Shown in pieces: positions 25,046 to 33,220 of a stretch of 64,000 nucleotides of DNA. Made by a program: the position numbers and the translations under genes. The stretch comes from Marinomonas algicola (GTDB lineage: Bacteria; Pseudomonadota; Gammaproteobacteria; Pseudomonadales; Marinomonadaceae), in NCBI RefSeq assembly GCF_014805825.1, contig NZ_CP061941.1, positions 806,001-870,000 on the forward strand. The letters run 5' to 3'. Positions within the stretch are counted from its first letter, which is position 1. Every line of letters starts with the position of its first letter. The notes beneath the pieces were generated by a model that saw only the letters and a list, made by a program, of their open reading frames with translations, had not been told where the DNA came from and searched no databases.

Positions 25046-25525
25046 ATGTCTATTTCAAAAAATAAAGTGGTGCAGTTCCACTACACATTGCGTAGCGAAG
25101 GCGAATTGATTGAAACATCGGCGGGTAAAGACCCTGCGGCTTTTTTGTTTGGTCATGGAAGTGTTATTCCTGGTTTAGAAAAAGCGATGGAAGGCAAAAC
25201 AACTGGGGACGAGTTTGACGTTGATGTTGACGCAGTTGATGCGTATGGTGAACGTTTTGATGACCGTCAACAGCAGGTGCCAGTAAAACACTTACAAGGT
25301 GCTAAGCGTTGGAAACCAGGCATGGTTGCCATGGTGCAAACGGATAAAGGCGCGCGCCAAGTAACGGTTGTAAAGGTTGGTCTAAAACATGCGACAGTAG
25401 ATTTAAACCATCCACTATCAGGCAAAGCTTTAAGTTTTTCGATTCAAATCGTTGACGTTCGTGATGCCACAGAAGAAGAAATTTCTCATGGCCATGCTCA
25501 CGGCGTTGGTGGACATAACCATTGA
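25046..25525 (+). CDS. slyD: FKBP-type peptidyl-prolyl isomerase, SlyD family
   Basis: 159-residue prolyl isomerase and chaperone. The FKBP domain has the SlyD layout: GHGSVIPGLEKAMEGKTTGDEFDVDVDAVDAYGERFD, with the insert-in-flap (IF) chaperone domain at about 70-125. The tail SHGHAHGVGGHNH is a short histidine-rich metal-binding end, as in SlyD proteins that deliver nickel. Length matches Pseudomonas SlyD rather than the longer E. coli protein. AAGGT precedes ATG. Monocistronic, with a terminator after it. Confidence 0.94.
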   Translation: MSISKNKVVQFHYTLRSEGELIETSAGKDPAAFLFGHGSVIPGLEKAMEGKTTGDEFDVDVDAVDAYGERFDDRQQQVPVKHLQGAKRWKPGMVAMVQTDKGARQVTVVKVGLKHATVDLNHPLSGKALSFSIQIVDVRDATEEEISHGHAHGVGGHNH

Positions 25526-25547
25526 TCAATTGATCGCTTTTATACCG

Positions 25548-25577
25548 AAAGGCTCTATAAATTGAGTAGAGCCTTTT
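25548..25577 (+). terminator. Terminator after slyD
   Basis: AAAGGCTCTA (25548-25557) pairs with TAGAGCCTTTT (from 25567), 9-base loop, ending in a T-run (TTTTA). It starts 22 bp past the slyD stop. Confidence 0.85.
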
Positions 25578-25679
25578 ATATGGTTGAGGCCTTTGTGCAA
25601 AGGAGGCATTCATTATCTCGAGCAATGGTCTTGATCTGAGCACAGTCGTTACTCAGACTTGGTATTAGAAAGGTCGATT

Positions 25680-25940
25680 ATGTTGAAACATTCTCCAGAG
25701 CAACAACTTTTTCAATTTGAACAAGATAATGATATGGCGATACTGAAATATAAGCTCATTGTTGATAATGACCTAGGGCCATCATACGTTGATTTTTACA
25801 GCACGTTTGTCCCTGAAACACTCCGAAGCCAGGGTATTGCTGAGAGGTTGGTAAGAGCAGGGTTAAAATGGGCCAACGACAATAATTTTCAAATAACAGC
25901 AAGTTGCTGGTATGTGAAAAAATTTCTTAGAAAAAAGTAG
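25680..25940 (+). CDS. Small GNAT-like acetyltransferase (YjdJ/Gtn10 type)
   Basis: 86-residue protein of the minimal GNAT class (PF14542-like). It shows an AILKYKLIVDNDLG strand pair, a YSTFVPETLRSQGIAERLVRAGLKWA segment containing the acetyl-CoA loop (R-SQGIAERLV, equivalent to Q/R-x-x-G-x-G/A), and the end ITASCWYVKKFLRKK resembling the family's C-x-Y-V. Start at ATG 25680, with GAAAGG 6 bp upstream. Substrate unknown. It converges with a DUF3820 gene. Confidence 0.82.
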   Translation: MLKHSPEQQLFQFEQDNDMAILKYKLIVDNDLGPSYVDFYSTFVPETLRSQGIAERLVRAGLKWANDNNFQITASCWYVKKFLRKK

Positions 25941-25975
25941 ACCGTCTCTTATCTATGCAAACAACTTAATACCTT

Positions 25976-26236
25976 CTAATCAAAGGTAATTCTTTTCTTC
26001 ACTTTTGTACTCGAGCTAGCAATCGGTTTTTTTAAAGGTTCAACTAAACTTTCTAAACCATTTATTTTGATTTCTAAGACAAGTTGAAGCCAATTTCCCA
26101 GTCTACCTTCAGGCCATCCTTTGTGCTGAAACCAAATCAAATAGGGTTCAGGCAAATCAATTAACAATGTTCCTTGGTATTTACCAAACGGCATAGATTG
26201 ACGTGCAATTTGAATGAGATCTTCTTGTGAAAACAT
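25976..26236 (-). CDS. DUF3820 protein (YpeB-like)
   Basis: Small cytoplasmic protein of the DUF3820 family: the core MPFGKYQGTLLIDLPEPYLIWFQHKGWPEGRLGNWLQLVLEIK, read in parts, matches E. coli YpeB (MPFGKYKG-LIDLPE-YL-WF). I start it at ATG 26236 (86 residues), which lines up with family N-termini. The frame stays open to a GTG at 26332 (118 residues), but that would run 47 bp into the LysR gene. Follows the LysR gene on the same strand. Role not known. Confidence 0.8.
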   Translation of the reverse strand: MFSQEDLIQIARQSMPFGKYQGTLLIDLPEPYLIWFQHKGWPEGRLGNWLQLVLEIKINGLESLVEPLKKPIASSSTKVKKRITFD

Positions 26237-26285
26237 AGGCTCGCTTACTGATTCGTTTTGCCAGTATTTAAACACATGAGTGAGT

Positions 26286-27173
26286 TTAAGCAAATGTTGA
26301 GTTTTTTTGAAAGCGCTGAATAAGGTAATCACAAATGGCTTGTAATTTTGGCGAGGGTTGTCGGGCTTTTGGATACACCAACCAGACGCCGCTATAAGGG
26401 TATTGATACTGTGGGAGTAAGGCGATCAACTTTCCATTCGCAATATCTTCGTTTACATAATAGTCCGGTAGTTGAGCGATCCCCAATCCTTTTCGAACCG
26501 CATCTAACAAGGCAGGACCTGAATTACTGCGCCATTGACTTGAGACTTTCACCTCTTTACGTTGACCATTTTGTTGGAATAACCAATGATTTTTGGAGCC
26601 TATCAAGCAGCGGTGTTTCGTCAACTCGGTTAAGGTATGAGGCATGCCGTATTGGTCAATATAGTGCCGAGAAGCGCACAGATATTCGACTCGATCGCAT
26701 AAGCGGCGTGATAAATGACTTGAATCCTTCATAGAGCCCATACGAATGGCTAGGTCAAACCCTTCTTCGATTAAATCTACTGCTCGGTTGGTAAGGTGGA
26801 AATCTAAATCGATCTTAGGGTGATCTAATAAGAAGTCATTCATTAAAGGCGCAATATAGCGTTCCCCAAAAGTGGTGGCGCAGGTCATTTTAAACGCACC
26901 AATTGGTGCTTGGTTCAGAGTTGAAATCATTTCTTCTGCACTGCTGAGTGCTTCGGGTAAATCGCGGCAATGCTGATAATACAGCTCACCAGCTTCACTT
27001 AATCGAATGCGTCGAGTGGTTCTAAATAAAAGAGTGGTGCCCAGATCCGCTTCTAATTGAGAGATCAAGCGGCTGATATGAGAAGCGGAAACATCAAGTT
27101 TAATGGCGGCGGCTGAAAAGCTACCCTGTCGAACGACTTCTATGAATGCTTCCATAGATTCCCAGTTTTTCAT
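26286..27173 (-). CDS. LysR-family transcriptional regulator
   Basis: 295-residue LTTR. The N-terminal winged helix is typical (MEAFIEVVRQGSFSAAAIKLDVSASHISRLISQLEADLGTTLLFRTTRRIRLSEAG), split here as one domain over residues 5-62; the co-inducer domain runs from about 90 to the end with ERYIAPLMNDFLLDHPKIDLDFHL. It belongs to the DsdC/CrgA-like group that often regulates the divergent gene. The neighbour is frmA, so control of formaldehyde detoxification is possible but unproven; E. coli uses FrmR instead. A perfect 8+8 bp palindrome sits 40 bp upstream of its start. Confidence 0.92.
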   Translation of the reverse strand: MKNWESMEAFIEVVRQGSFSAAAIKLDVSASHISRLISQLEADLGTTLLFRTTRRIRLSEAGELYYQHCRDLPEALSSAEEMISTLNQAPIGAFKMTCATTFGERYIAPLMNDFLLDHPKIDLDFHLTNRAVDLIEEGFDLAIRMGSMKDSSHLSRRLCDRVEYLCASRHYIDQYGMPHTLTELTKHRCLIGSKNHWLFQQNGQRKEVKVSSQWRSNSGPALLDAVRKGLGIAQLPDYYVNEDIANGKLIALLPQYQYPYSGVWLVYPKARQPSPKLQAICDYLIQRFQKNSTFA

Positions 27174-27212
27174 ACTTTTCTCTCTAAGCTAATTAAGCCA
27201 GCACTCTGCTAG

Positions 27213-27230
27213 GTTGAGATGTATCTCAAC
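27213..27230. promoter_or_regulatory. Candidate LysR-type operator
   Basis: GTTGAGAT and ATCTCAAC form a perfect inverted repeat with a 2-bp spacer, in the lysR-frmA divergent region 40 bp from the lysR start. Dyad form and place suit autoregulation by an LTTR, although its spacing is not the classic T-N11-A. Confidence 0.5.
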
Positions 27231-27442
27231 AAGCCGCTATGCAGCATGGAATGTGGTCAGGTAATAGTATGGTTCTAAATATTAATCAAAACGATTTTGT
27301 TACATTGTAACTTAAAGATCTCTATTTTAAATAATTGTTGTTATATGGCAACAATCATTTTCTGAAATGGCTATTATCGTTGGAAATATTTAGGTCTACA
27401 CTTAATGACACTGTTTATTAGACACATAATTTGGAGAACACG

Positions 27443-28558
27443 ATGAAATGTAAAGCTGCTGTTGCTTGGGGCCCAGGTCAACCACTTAAAATAGAAGAAA
27501 TTGATGTACAAGATCCGCAAGCGGGAGAAGTCCTAGTTCGCATGGTTGCAACGGGAGTGTGTCATACGGATGCGTTTACGTTATCTGGTGAAGATCCAGA
27601 AGGTATTTTTCCTGCGATTTTAGGGCATGAAGGTGCGGGCGTTGTAGAGTCTGTTGGCGAAGGTGTAACAACGCTTAAACCAGGCGATCATGTGATTCCT
27701 CTTTACACGGCAGAATGTGGTGAGTGTAAATTCTGTAGATCTGGTAAAACTAACTTGTGTCAAGCGGTTCGTGAAACGCAAGGTAAAGGCTTAATGCCCG
27801 ATGGCACCAGTCGTTTCAGTATAAATGGCGAGCCAATTTTCCATTATATGGGCACTTCTACTTTCTCAGAATACAGTGTGGTTCCTGAGATTGCATTGGC
27901 AAAAGTGCATGTTGATGCGCCGTTGGAAAAAGTATGTCTATTGGGTTGCGGTATCACCACAGGCATTGGTGCGGTATTGAATACGGCAAAGGTAGAAGAG
28001 GGTGAAACGGTTGCTGTCTTTGGTTTAGGAGGCATTGGTTTGTCTGTTATCCAAGGTGCTCGCATGGCGGGTGCAGGTCGTATTATTGCCATAGACATCA
28101 ATGAATCTAAATTCGAAATGGCGAAGCAATTTGGCGCGACAGACTGTATTAATCCGAAAAACTTCGATGCACCGATTCAACAAGTGATCGTTGATATGAC
28201 AGAGGGTGGCGTAGATTATTCGTTTGAATGTATCGGTAACGTACAAATTATGCGTCAAGCGCTGGAGTGCTGCCATAAAGGTTGGGGCGAGTCCATTATC
28301 ATTGGCGTAGCGGGCGCTGGGCAAGAAATTTCTACCCGTCCATTCCAGCTAGTGACGGGTCGAGTCTGGAAAGGTTCTGCTTTTGGTGGTGTAAAAGGCC
28401 GCAGCCAATTACCAGGCTACGTAGAAGATTATATGAATGGAAAAATCGAAATTGATCCATTTGTGACTCACACCATGGGCTTGGAACAAATTAACGACGC
28501 CTTTGATCTTATGCACGAAGGTAAGAGTATTCGAACTGTTATTCTTTTTGATCAATAA
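27443..28558 (+). CDS. frmA: S-(hydroxymethyl)glutathione dehydrogenase (class III alcohol dehydrogenase)
   Basis: Zinc enzyme of 371 residues that oxidises S-hydroxymethylglutathione (from formaldehyde and glutathione) to S-formylglutathione with NAD+. Catalytic zinc ligands lie in GVCHTDAFT, GHEGAGVVESVG and ECIGN-preceding CGITTG (Cys173 region); structural zinc cysteines in CGECKFCRSGKTNLC. The nucleotide loop is FGLGGIGLSVIQGA. Start at ATG 27443 with GGAG 6 bp upstream, giving the standard N-terminus MKCKAAVAWGPGQPLKIEEI. Followed 118 bp later by fghA, the next pathway step. Divergent from a LysR gene. Confidence 0.96.
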   Translation: MKCKAAVAWGPGQPLKIEEIDVQDPQAGEVLVRMVATGVCHTDAFTLSGEDPEGIFPAILGHEGAGVVESVGEGVTTLKPGDHVIPLYTAECGECKFCRSGKTNLCQAVRETQGKGLMPDGTSRFSINGEPIFHYMGTSTFSEYSVVPEIALAKVHVDAPLEKVCLLGCGITTGIGAVLNTAKVEEGETVAVFGLGGIGLSVIQGARMAGAGRIIAIDINESKFEMAKQFGATDCINPKNFDAPIQQVIVDMTEGGVDYSFECIGNVQIMRQALECCHKGWGESIIIGVAGAGQEISTRPFQLVTGRVWKGSAFGGVKGRSQLPGYVEDYMNGKIEIDPFVTHTMGLEQINDAFDLMHEGKSIRTVILFDQ

Positions 28559-28676
28559 GCTTTTCGACAAAAAGGTTGAGGCTTGTGCATGACAATGTGG
28601 CATTCACAGCATCGTTTACAAGTCTCATCTTCAAAAATAAGTAACGTATTTACCCGATAAAAAAAGGAGTAACAAG

Positions 28677-29519
28677 ATGGAATTACTTTCTAGTACGAAA
28701 AGCTTCGGCGGCTGGTTAAAGCGTTATAGTCACGATAGCTTATCGGTAAAAGGCTCGATGACTTTCGCCATTTACCTTCCTCCACAGGCCGAAACGCAAA
28801 AAGTACCTGTGTTATATTGGTTATCCGGTCTCACTTGTAATGATGAAAACTTCACGCAAAAAGCGGGGGCGTTTCGCAAAGCCGCTGAATTGGGTTTGGC
28901 TATTGTGTGCCCAGATACCAGCCCTCGCGGTACGGATTACCCAAATGAGCATGAAAATTACGATTTTGGCTCCGCGGCCGGTTTTTATTTGAACGCGACG
29001 GTTTCGCCTTACTCGAATACTTACCACATGTACGATTATGTTGTGCAGGAACTACCGCATTTGATCGAGGCAAACTTTCCTGTGAACGAGAAGTGTTCGA
29101 TCTCAGGTCATTCAATGGGCGGCCATGGTGCGTTAATTTGCGCGTTGAAAAATCCAGGTAAATATCAATCTGTTTCAGCTTTTGCGCCGATTGTTAATCC
29201 GACGAATTGTCCTTGGGGTGAAAAAGCCTTTACAGGGTATTTAGGGGAAGACAAAACGACATGGGAGGAATGGGATTCCACTTGTTTAGTAGAAAAGCAA
29301 GCTGAAAGCGCGAGTGAGCGCTTAACGCTGTTGATTGATCAGGGGGAAGCTGATAATTTCTTAGTAGAGCAGCTTAAACCTGAGGCACTTGAAGCGGCTT
29401 GTAATAAAGCAGGACACCCTCTGATACTTCGCCGTCAGCCAGGTTATGATCACAGTTATTTCTTTATTTCCAGTTTTATAGATGATCACTTAGAGCATCA
29501 TGCGAACGCATTAAAGTAG
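28677..29519 (+). CDS. fghA: S-formylglutathione hydrolase
   Basis: Esterase-D type alpha/beta hydrolase of 280 residues that splits S-formylglutathione into formate and glutathione, the second step after FrmA. The nucleophile is in SGHSMGGHGAL, the catalytic Asp in LLIDQGEADNFL, and the His in PGYDHSYFFISSFI. The family-typical opening CPDTSPRGTDYPNE and CNDENFTQKAG are present. Same strand and spacing as an operon with frmA. AAGGAGTAAC stands 7 bp before the ATG. Confidence 0.96.
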   Translation: MELLSSTKSFGGWLKRYSHDSLSVKGSMTFAIYLPPQAETQKVPVLYWLSGLTCNDENFTQKAGAFRKAAELGLAIVCPDTSPRGTDYPNEHENYDFGSAAGFYLNATVSPYSNTYHMYDYVVQELPHLIEANFPVNEKCSISGHSMGGHGALICALKNPGKYQSVSAFAPIVNPTNCPWGEKAFTGYLGEDKTTWEEWDSTCLVEKQAESASERLTLLIDQGEADNFLVEQLKPEALEAACNKAGHPLILRRQPGYDHSYFFISSFIDDHLEHHANALK

Positions 29520-29536
29520 TCACTTAATTGGCAATC

Positions 29537-29564
29537 AAAAAGCGAGCTCTGGCTCGTTTTTTTT
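29537..29564 (+). terminator. Terminator after fghA
   Basis: AAAAGCGAGC (29537-29546) pairs with GCTCGTTTTT (with one G-T pair) around a TCTG loop and runs into eight T's. Starts 18 bp after the fghA stop. Confidence 0.9.
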
Positions 29565-29632
29565 GTTCTGTAGGACCGATATTTTATAGATATAAGAAAG
29601 ACTCATTGAAGCGGTTTTTTACTTATTTTTTA

Positions 29633-30655
29633 TTACACTTGCTTTAATGCATTTAACCAGTTTGAAATAGCCGATAAGTAGTCTTGACGTGCTTTTAGAG
29701 GAGACAGATAAAGGTCGTGAAAGCCATGAGGGATGGCGTGTGTGGTTAAGTTTTGATAGATCGATTTTGCCGCTAATGTCATGCTGTCCACATCGAGCGC
29801 ACCATCTCCTTGAGACATCTCAGCTACGGTGGTCGCGTTATAAGTGCTTTTTTGAGAATGGCACAATAAAGTGGGTAAGTTGATAGCGTGTTTGGTTAAC
29901 TGATCTTGATTTCGAATGATTTCTTGCAACCATTTAAAGGATAAATAAAACCCGCCTGATGGTTTAAAATCGAGACGATAATCCCATTCTCCACCAAATT
30001 TCTTATGCAGTGTTTTAGCGTAGAGCTTGTCTTCGTATGTCTGTTTTTTATAAAAGGGAAAAAGACGAGTTAGTAACGATATTAGCCCCGTCATTTGCTT
30101 AATTTTATGAGGTGGAAAAGGGAGGCAAAGAAAGGGGCTGTTTAAAATAAGCCCTATTATTTTGGGTGATTTATGAGTCTGCGTATTTGACTTATCTCTC
30201 TGTCTATTTGACTTAGATGTGCATTCTTGAAGGAAACGAGATGCAATAAGGCCTCCGGTTGAATGAGCAAGAATGACAACGTCTTCAATGCCATCTTGTT
30301 GCATAATGTCTAATGCGATGGCCAGATCATTAAAATACTGATCTAAGGATTCACAGTCGTTTGGTGGGCTATAAGAGCGAATAGAACGGCCATATCCTTG
30401 TAAATCTAAAGCATAAAAGCCGTAGCCATTAGATTGCATATCTTTTGCTAAATCCGCTTGGAAAAAATAATCCGTATACCCATGAAGGTATAAAATAGCC
30501 TTTGATGTGCTTGGTTTTGGTTTGTGATTGATCAAATGACAGACCACGTCTGTTTTTGGTCCAGAAAATCGAAAACCTCGTGTTCTAAATGTTTCCCCCA
30601 AAAAATCGTCTGCATCAGAAAATTGCTGCCATTGAAAAGAAAAATCTATTTTCAT
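29633..30655 (-). CDS. Alpha/beta hydrolase (monoacylglycerol-lipase-like)
   Basis: 340-residue serine hydrolase of the Hydrolase_4 (lysophospholipase/monoacylglycerol lipase) type. It has AILYLHGYTDYF (oxyanion strand), YALDLQGYGRS, the nucleophile elbow LAHSTGGLIAS, and a late His in IPHGFHDLYLS. Acid residue likely in the QGDGALDVDSM region. No signal peptide, so cytoplasmic. I start at ATG 30655 because AAGGA lies 7 bp upstream of it; an ATG two codons earlier has the same AAGGA almost touching it. Substrate unknown. Confidence 0.87.
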   Translation of the reverse strand: MKIDFSFQWQQFSDADDFLGETFRTRGFRFSGPKTDVVCHLINHKPKPSTSKAILYLHGYTDYFFQADLAKDMQSNGYGFYALDLQGYGRSIRSYSPPNDCESLDQYFNDLAIALDIMQQDGIEDVVILAHSTGGLIASRFLQECTSKSNRQRDKSNTQTHKSPKIIGLILNSPFLCLPFPPHKIKQMTGLISLLTRLFPFYKKQTYEDKLYAKTLHKKFGGEWDYRLDFKPSGGFYLSFKWLQEIIRNQDQLTKHAINLPTLLCHSQKSTYNATTVAEMSQGDGALDVDSMTLAAKSIYQNLTTHAIPHGFHDLYLSPLKARQDYLSAISNWLNALKQV

Positions 30656-30684
30656 GCGCATTCCTTAGGGGAATAAAGAGAGCG

Positions 30685-30972
30685 TTAGTTAAAGAGTCGG
30701 TCACCAAGTTGGTCTATTGTCATTTTTGCTTTATTAATGGTGACGGTAATGCATTCATCTCGGCCTGCAATAAGGTCAGAGCGGATAAATTTATGAATTT
30801 GCTGTGAGTCGCCTTCGCCCTTTGTGATCGTGGCGGCCACACGATGTTGTCCGCCTTCATTTATCGGCGCGGGAATAATAATGAAGCCTTTATAATCAAT
30901 GGGGTCTTCTTCTTTTTCGGGTGCTGCAGGGCCCGCTGTAAATAGCGATTTAAGACCAGATAAAAAGCTCAT
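30685..30972 (-). CDS. HlyU-family protein (PF10115-like)
   Basis: 95-residue protein related to the PF10115 family named after a HlyU activator: YKGFIIIPAPINEGGQHRVAATITK and HKFIRSDLIAGRDECITVTINKAKMTIDQLGDRLF. The name is inherited from the family; no helix-turn-helix is evident and the ArsR-type HlyU of Vibrio is a different protein. I start at ATG 30972 (MSFLSGLKSLF), with AGGAAA upstream; the frame continues 24 codons further without conservation. Function not established. Confidence 0.8.
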   Translation of the reverse strand: MSFLSGLKSLFTAGPAAPEKEEDPIDYKGFIIIPAPINEGGQHRVAATITKGEGDSQQIHKFIRSDLIAGRDECITVTINKAKMTIDQLGDRLFN

Positions 30973-31272
30973 TTTTCTATTTCCTATGTTATCAATTAAT
31001 TCTCCACAGGATACACAGTAATGGCGTTCCAAAGAAAGAGTCAAAGCTCTTCTTTTAAAAAAAAATTATTCGTTTAGAATGTCTCAGTCAATTTTCAATG
31101 AATGCCCGCATAATAAAAATTCGAATTGGTATGAATCGTGCTGACAATTTACCCATTGTCTCAACGATCTATTAAAATATAGGTTTTGACACCATAAGCG
31201 CTTTCAAAAGAAGCATTTTGTTCATTACTCGGTTAATCACAAATTAACTTGGTGCACTGGAATTAATTAACT
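30973..31272. other. Divergent intergenic region, nothing specific seen
   Basis: 300 bp between the minus-strand HlyU-family gene and the plus-strand YitT gene. It must contain both promoters. I find no palindrome, RNA fold or conserved short frame that I could defend. Confidence 0.4.
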
Positions 31273-31872
31273 ATGAAAACGACACACATTTGGCTTTCGA
31301 TTCTGGAAGGGTGCCTTTTGGCCGCTTTAGGTCTGCATATACTGAATTCGGCGGGTTTATTGATAAGTGGCACGGCGGGCGTGAGTTTTCTCCTCTTGCA
31401 ATTTGTTGACCTCACATTCGGACAACTCTTTTTTCTATTAAACATCCCTTTTTATATTTTAGCTTGGCAGTCCTTAGGTTGGCGTTTTACGTTAAGAACC
31501 TTTTTGAGTGTTAGTTTACTGTCTGCCATTTCTGAACTATTGAGGTTGTATGTTCATATTGACATGAATCCAATCTTATCGGCTACATTTGGCGGTATGC
31601 TTGTTGGCTTTGGTCTTATTATTTTGTTTAGACACAATGCTTCATTAGGCGGTTTAAATATCTTAGCGGTTTATTTAGAACGAAAGTTCAATATACACGC
31701 CAGTAAAACAACATTAGTTGCCGACCTTATGGTTATTGCCGGTGCTTTTTCTGTTTTGGATGGCCGTGGTTTAGCGTTTTCTTTTTTAGCGTTTTTGGTG
31801 TTGAGCTCTATTATCGGTCGTTATCACAAACCTGTGGAAAGGGTAGTGAATACAATCCCTCAGGAAGTATAG
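31273..31872 (+). CDS. YitT-family membrane protein (DUF161)
   Basis: 199-residue inner-membrane protein with five or six helices. The DUF161 signature appears twice: LLISGTAGVSFLLLQFVDLTFGQLFFLLNIPFYILAW and NASLGGLNILAVYLERKFNIHASKT, regions with the pattern G-T-G-(V/L)...N-P. The YitT soluble DUF2179 domain is absent, as in short proteobacterial members. No transported compound is known for this type. Single gene with a terminator that also serves the convergent astC. Confidence 0.85.
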   Translation: MKTTHIWLSILEGCLLAALGLHILNSAGLLISGTAGVSFLLLQFVDLTFGQLFFLLNIPFYILAWQSLGWRFTLRTFLSVSLLSAISELLRLYVHIDMNPILSATFGGMLVGFGLIILFRHNASLGGLNILAVYLERKFNIHASKTTLVADLMVIAGAFSVLDGRGLAFSFLAFLVLSSIIGRYHKPVERVVNTIPQEV

Positions 31873-31896
31873 TCGATAGCACTATTTTCAGGCATA

Positions 31897-31924
31897 AAAA
31901 AACCCAGTGAATACTGGGTTTTTT
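31897..31924. terminator. Bidirectional terminator between the YitT gene and astC
   Basis: AAAAAACCCAGT and ACTGGGTTTTTT form a perfect 12-bp stem around GAAT. With A-tract on one side and T-tract on the other it can work for both convergent genes. Confidence 0.93.
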
Positions 31925-31952
31925 GGCTCGATAGTCTAAATATTTTTAGTCA

Positions 31953-33167
31953 TTAAGCGTTAGCGACTACTTTGGCCACAGCTCGTTCTAAACGCACTAG
32001 ACCTTCAGCTATATCGGCTTCAGGAATGATCAATGATGGTGCCATACGCAATACATCAGGACCGGCAACCAACATTAACAACCCTTCTTCAAGTGCCGCA
32101 TTTATGAACGCCTTAGCATTACCTTTATACGCCTCGGTAACTTCTGCTCCGATAAGTAAGCCCATGCCGCGAATGTCTGAAAATATTGAGTACTTATCAT
32201 TAATGGCTTTTAAACCGTCAACAAAAAGCGTATGACGCGCTTTAACGCCATCTAACACTTCAGGTGTGTCGATAATATCAACTACGGCCTCGGCAATGAT
32301 ACAGGCCATTGGGTTGCCGCCATAAGTACTGCCATGCGTACCAAAACCTAAACTTTGAGCCGCTGATTCTGTCGCTAACATAGCGCCAACAGGGAAGCCA
32401 TTGCCCAATGCTTTTGCAGAGGTTAACACATCAGGCGTAACGCCTAATTGCTCATAAGCAAATAAAGTTCCAGTGCGGCCAACGCCGGATTGAACTTCAT
32501 CGTATACAAGTAAAGCGTTGTATTGATCACACAGTTCACGAACTTTTTTTGCAAACTCGATGTCAGCCGGAATAATGCCGCCTTCACCTTGAATAGGCTC
32601 CATTACAACGGCGCAAGTACGATCTGAAATCAACGCTTTTAGTTGTTCGATGTCGTTATAGTCACAGTGACTGATGCCTTGAGGTGTTGGCTCAAAGCCT
32701 TCTTTGTATTTTGGTTGTCCACCAACAGAAACGGTAAAAAGTGTGCGTCCGTGGAACGATTTGTTAAAAGCAATAATTTCGTGTTTTTCAGGACCATAGT
32801 GTAAATAGGCGTGACGACGAACAAGTTTGAAAGCCGCTTCATTCGCTTCACCACCACTGTTACAAAAGAAAACTTTATCCGCGAACGTTTTCTCTGTTAA
32901 TTTCTTAGCCAAACGTAACGCAGGTTCATTTGTCATGACATTGGCCACGTGCCAAAACTTACCGGCTTGATCGCGCATTGCTTCAACTAATTTTGGGTGT
33001 GAATGGCCTACAGCGGTCACGGCAATACCACCAGCAAAATCAATGTATTCTTTACCATTACTATCCCACATGCGAGAGCCTTCACCACGCACAGGGATAA
33101 TGTCAGCGGGTGCATAATTTGGAACCATTACTTCATTGAAAGTTGCTCTCGTTACTTGTTCAGTCAC
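31953..33167 (-). CDS. astC: Succinylornithine/acetylornithine transaminase
   Basis: PLP-dependent class-III aminotransferase of 404 residues. The N-terminus (PADIIPVRGEGSRMWDSNGKEYIDFAGGIAV) and length are closest to AstC, which converts succinylornithine and 2-oxoglutarate to succinylglutamate semialdehyde and glutamate. The PLP lysine is in TSAKALGNGFPVGAM and the Asp in LLVYDEVQSGVGRTG. AstC and ArgD overlap in activity, so it may serve arginine synthesis too. GTG start with a strong AAGGAGAT 7 bp upstream. Lies 53 bp after the NAD-GDH gene on the same strand, linking it to use of the glutamate formed. Confidence 0.93.
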   Translation of the reverse strand: MTEQVTRATFNEVMVPNYAPADIIPVRGEGSRMWDSNGKEYIDFAGGIAVTAVGHSHPKLVEAMRDQAGKFWHVANVMTNEPALRLAKKLTEKTFADKVFFCNSGGEANEAAFKLVRRHAYLHYGPEKHEIIAFNKSFHGRTLFTVSVGGQPKYKEGFEPTPQGISHCDYNDIEQLKALISDRTCAVVMEPIQGEGGIIPADIEFAKKVRELCDQYNALLVYDEVQSGVGRTGTLFAYEQLGVTPDVLTSAKALGNGFPVGAMLATESAAQSLGFGTHGSTYGGNPMACIIAEAVVDIIDTPEVLDGVKARHTLFVDGLKAINDKYSIFSDIRGMGLLIGAEVTEAYKGNAKAFINAALEEGLLMLVAGPDVLRMAPSLIIPEADIAEGLVRLERAVAKVVANA

Positions 33168-33220
33168 TTCTTATCTCCTTAGAGGAAAGTGGGGCTACCA
33201 GATATAGGTAGCCCCGCAGG

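Noticed and set aside
25302..25643. 113-codon minus-strand frame antisense to slyD
   Set aside because: Overlaps slyD and its terminator, with no start signal or recognisable fold.
26237..26332. Longer DUF3820 protein starting at a GTG
   Set aside because: Would overlap the LysR gene and adds residues not found in the family; the ATG at 26236 fits family N-termini.
26348..26734. 128-codon plus-strand frame inside the LysR gene
   Set aside because: Antisense shadow of the lysR co-inducer domain; composition is not protein-like.
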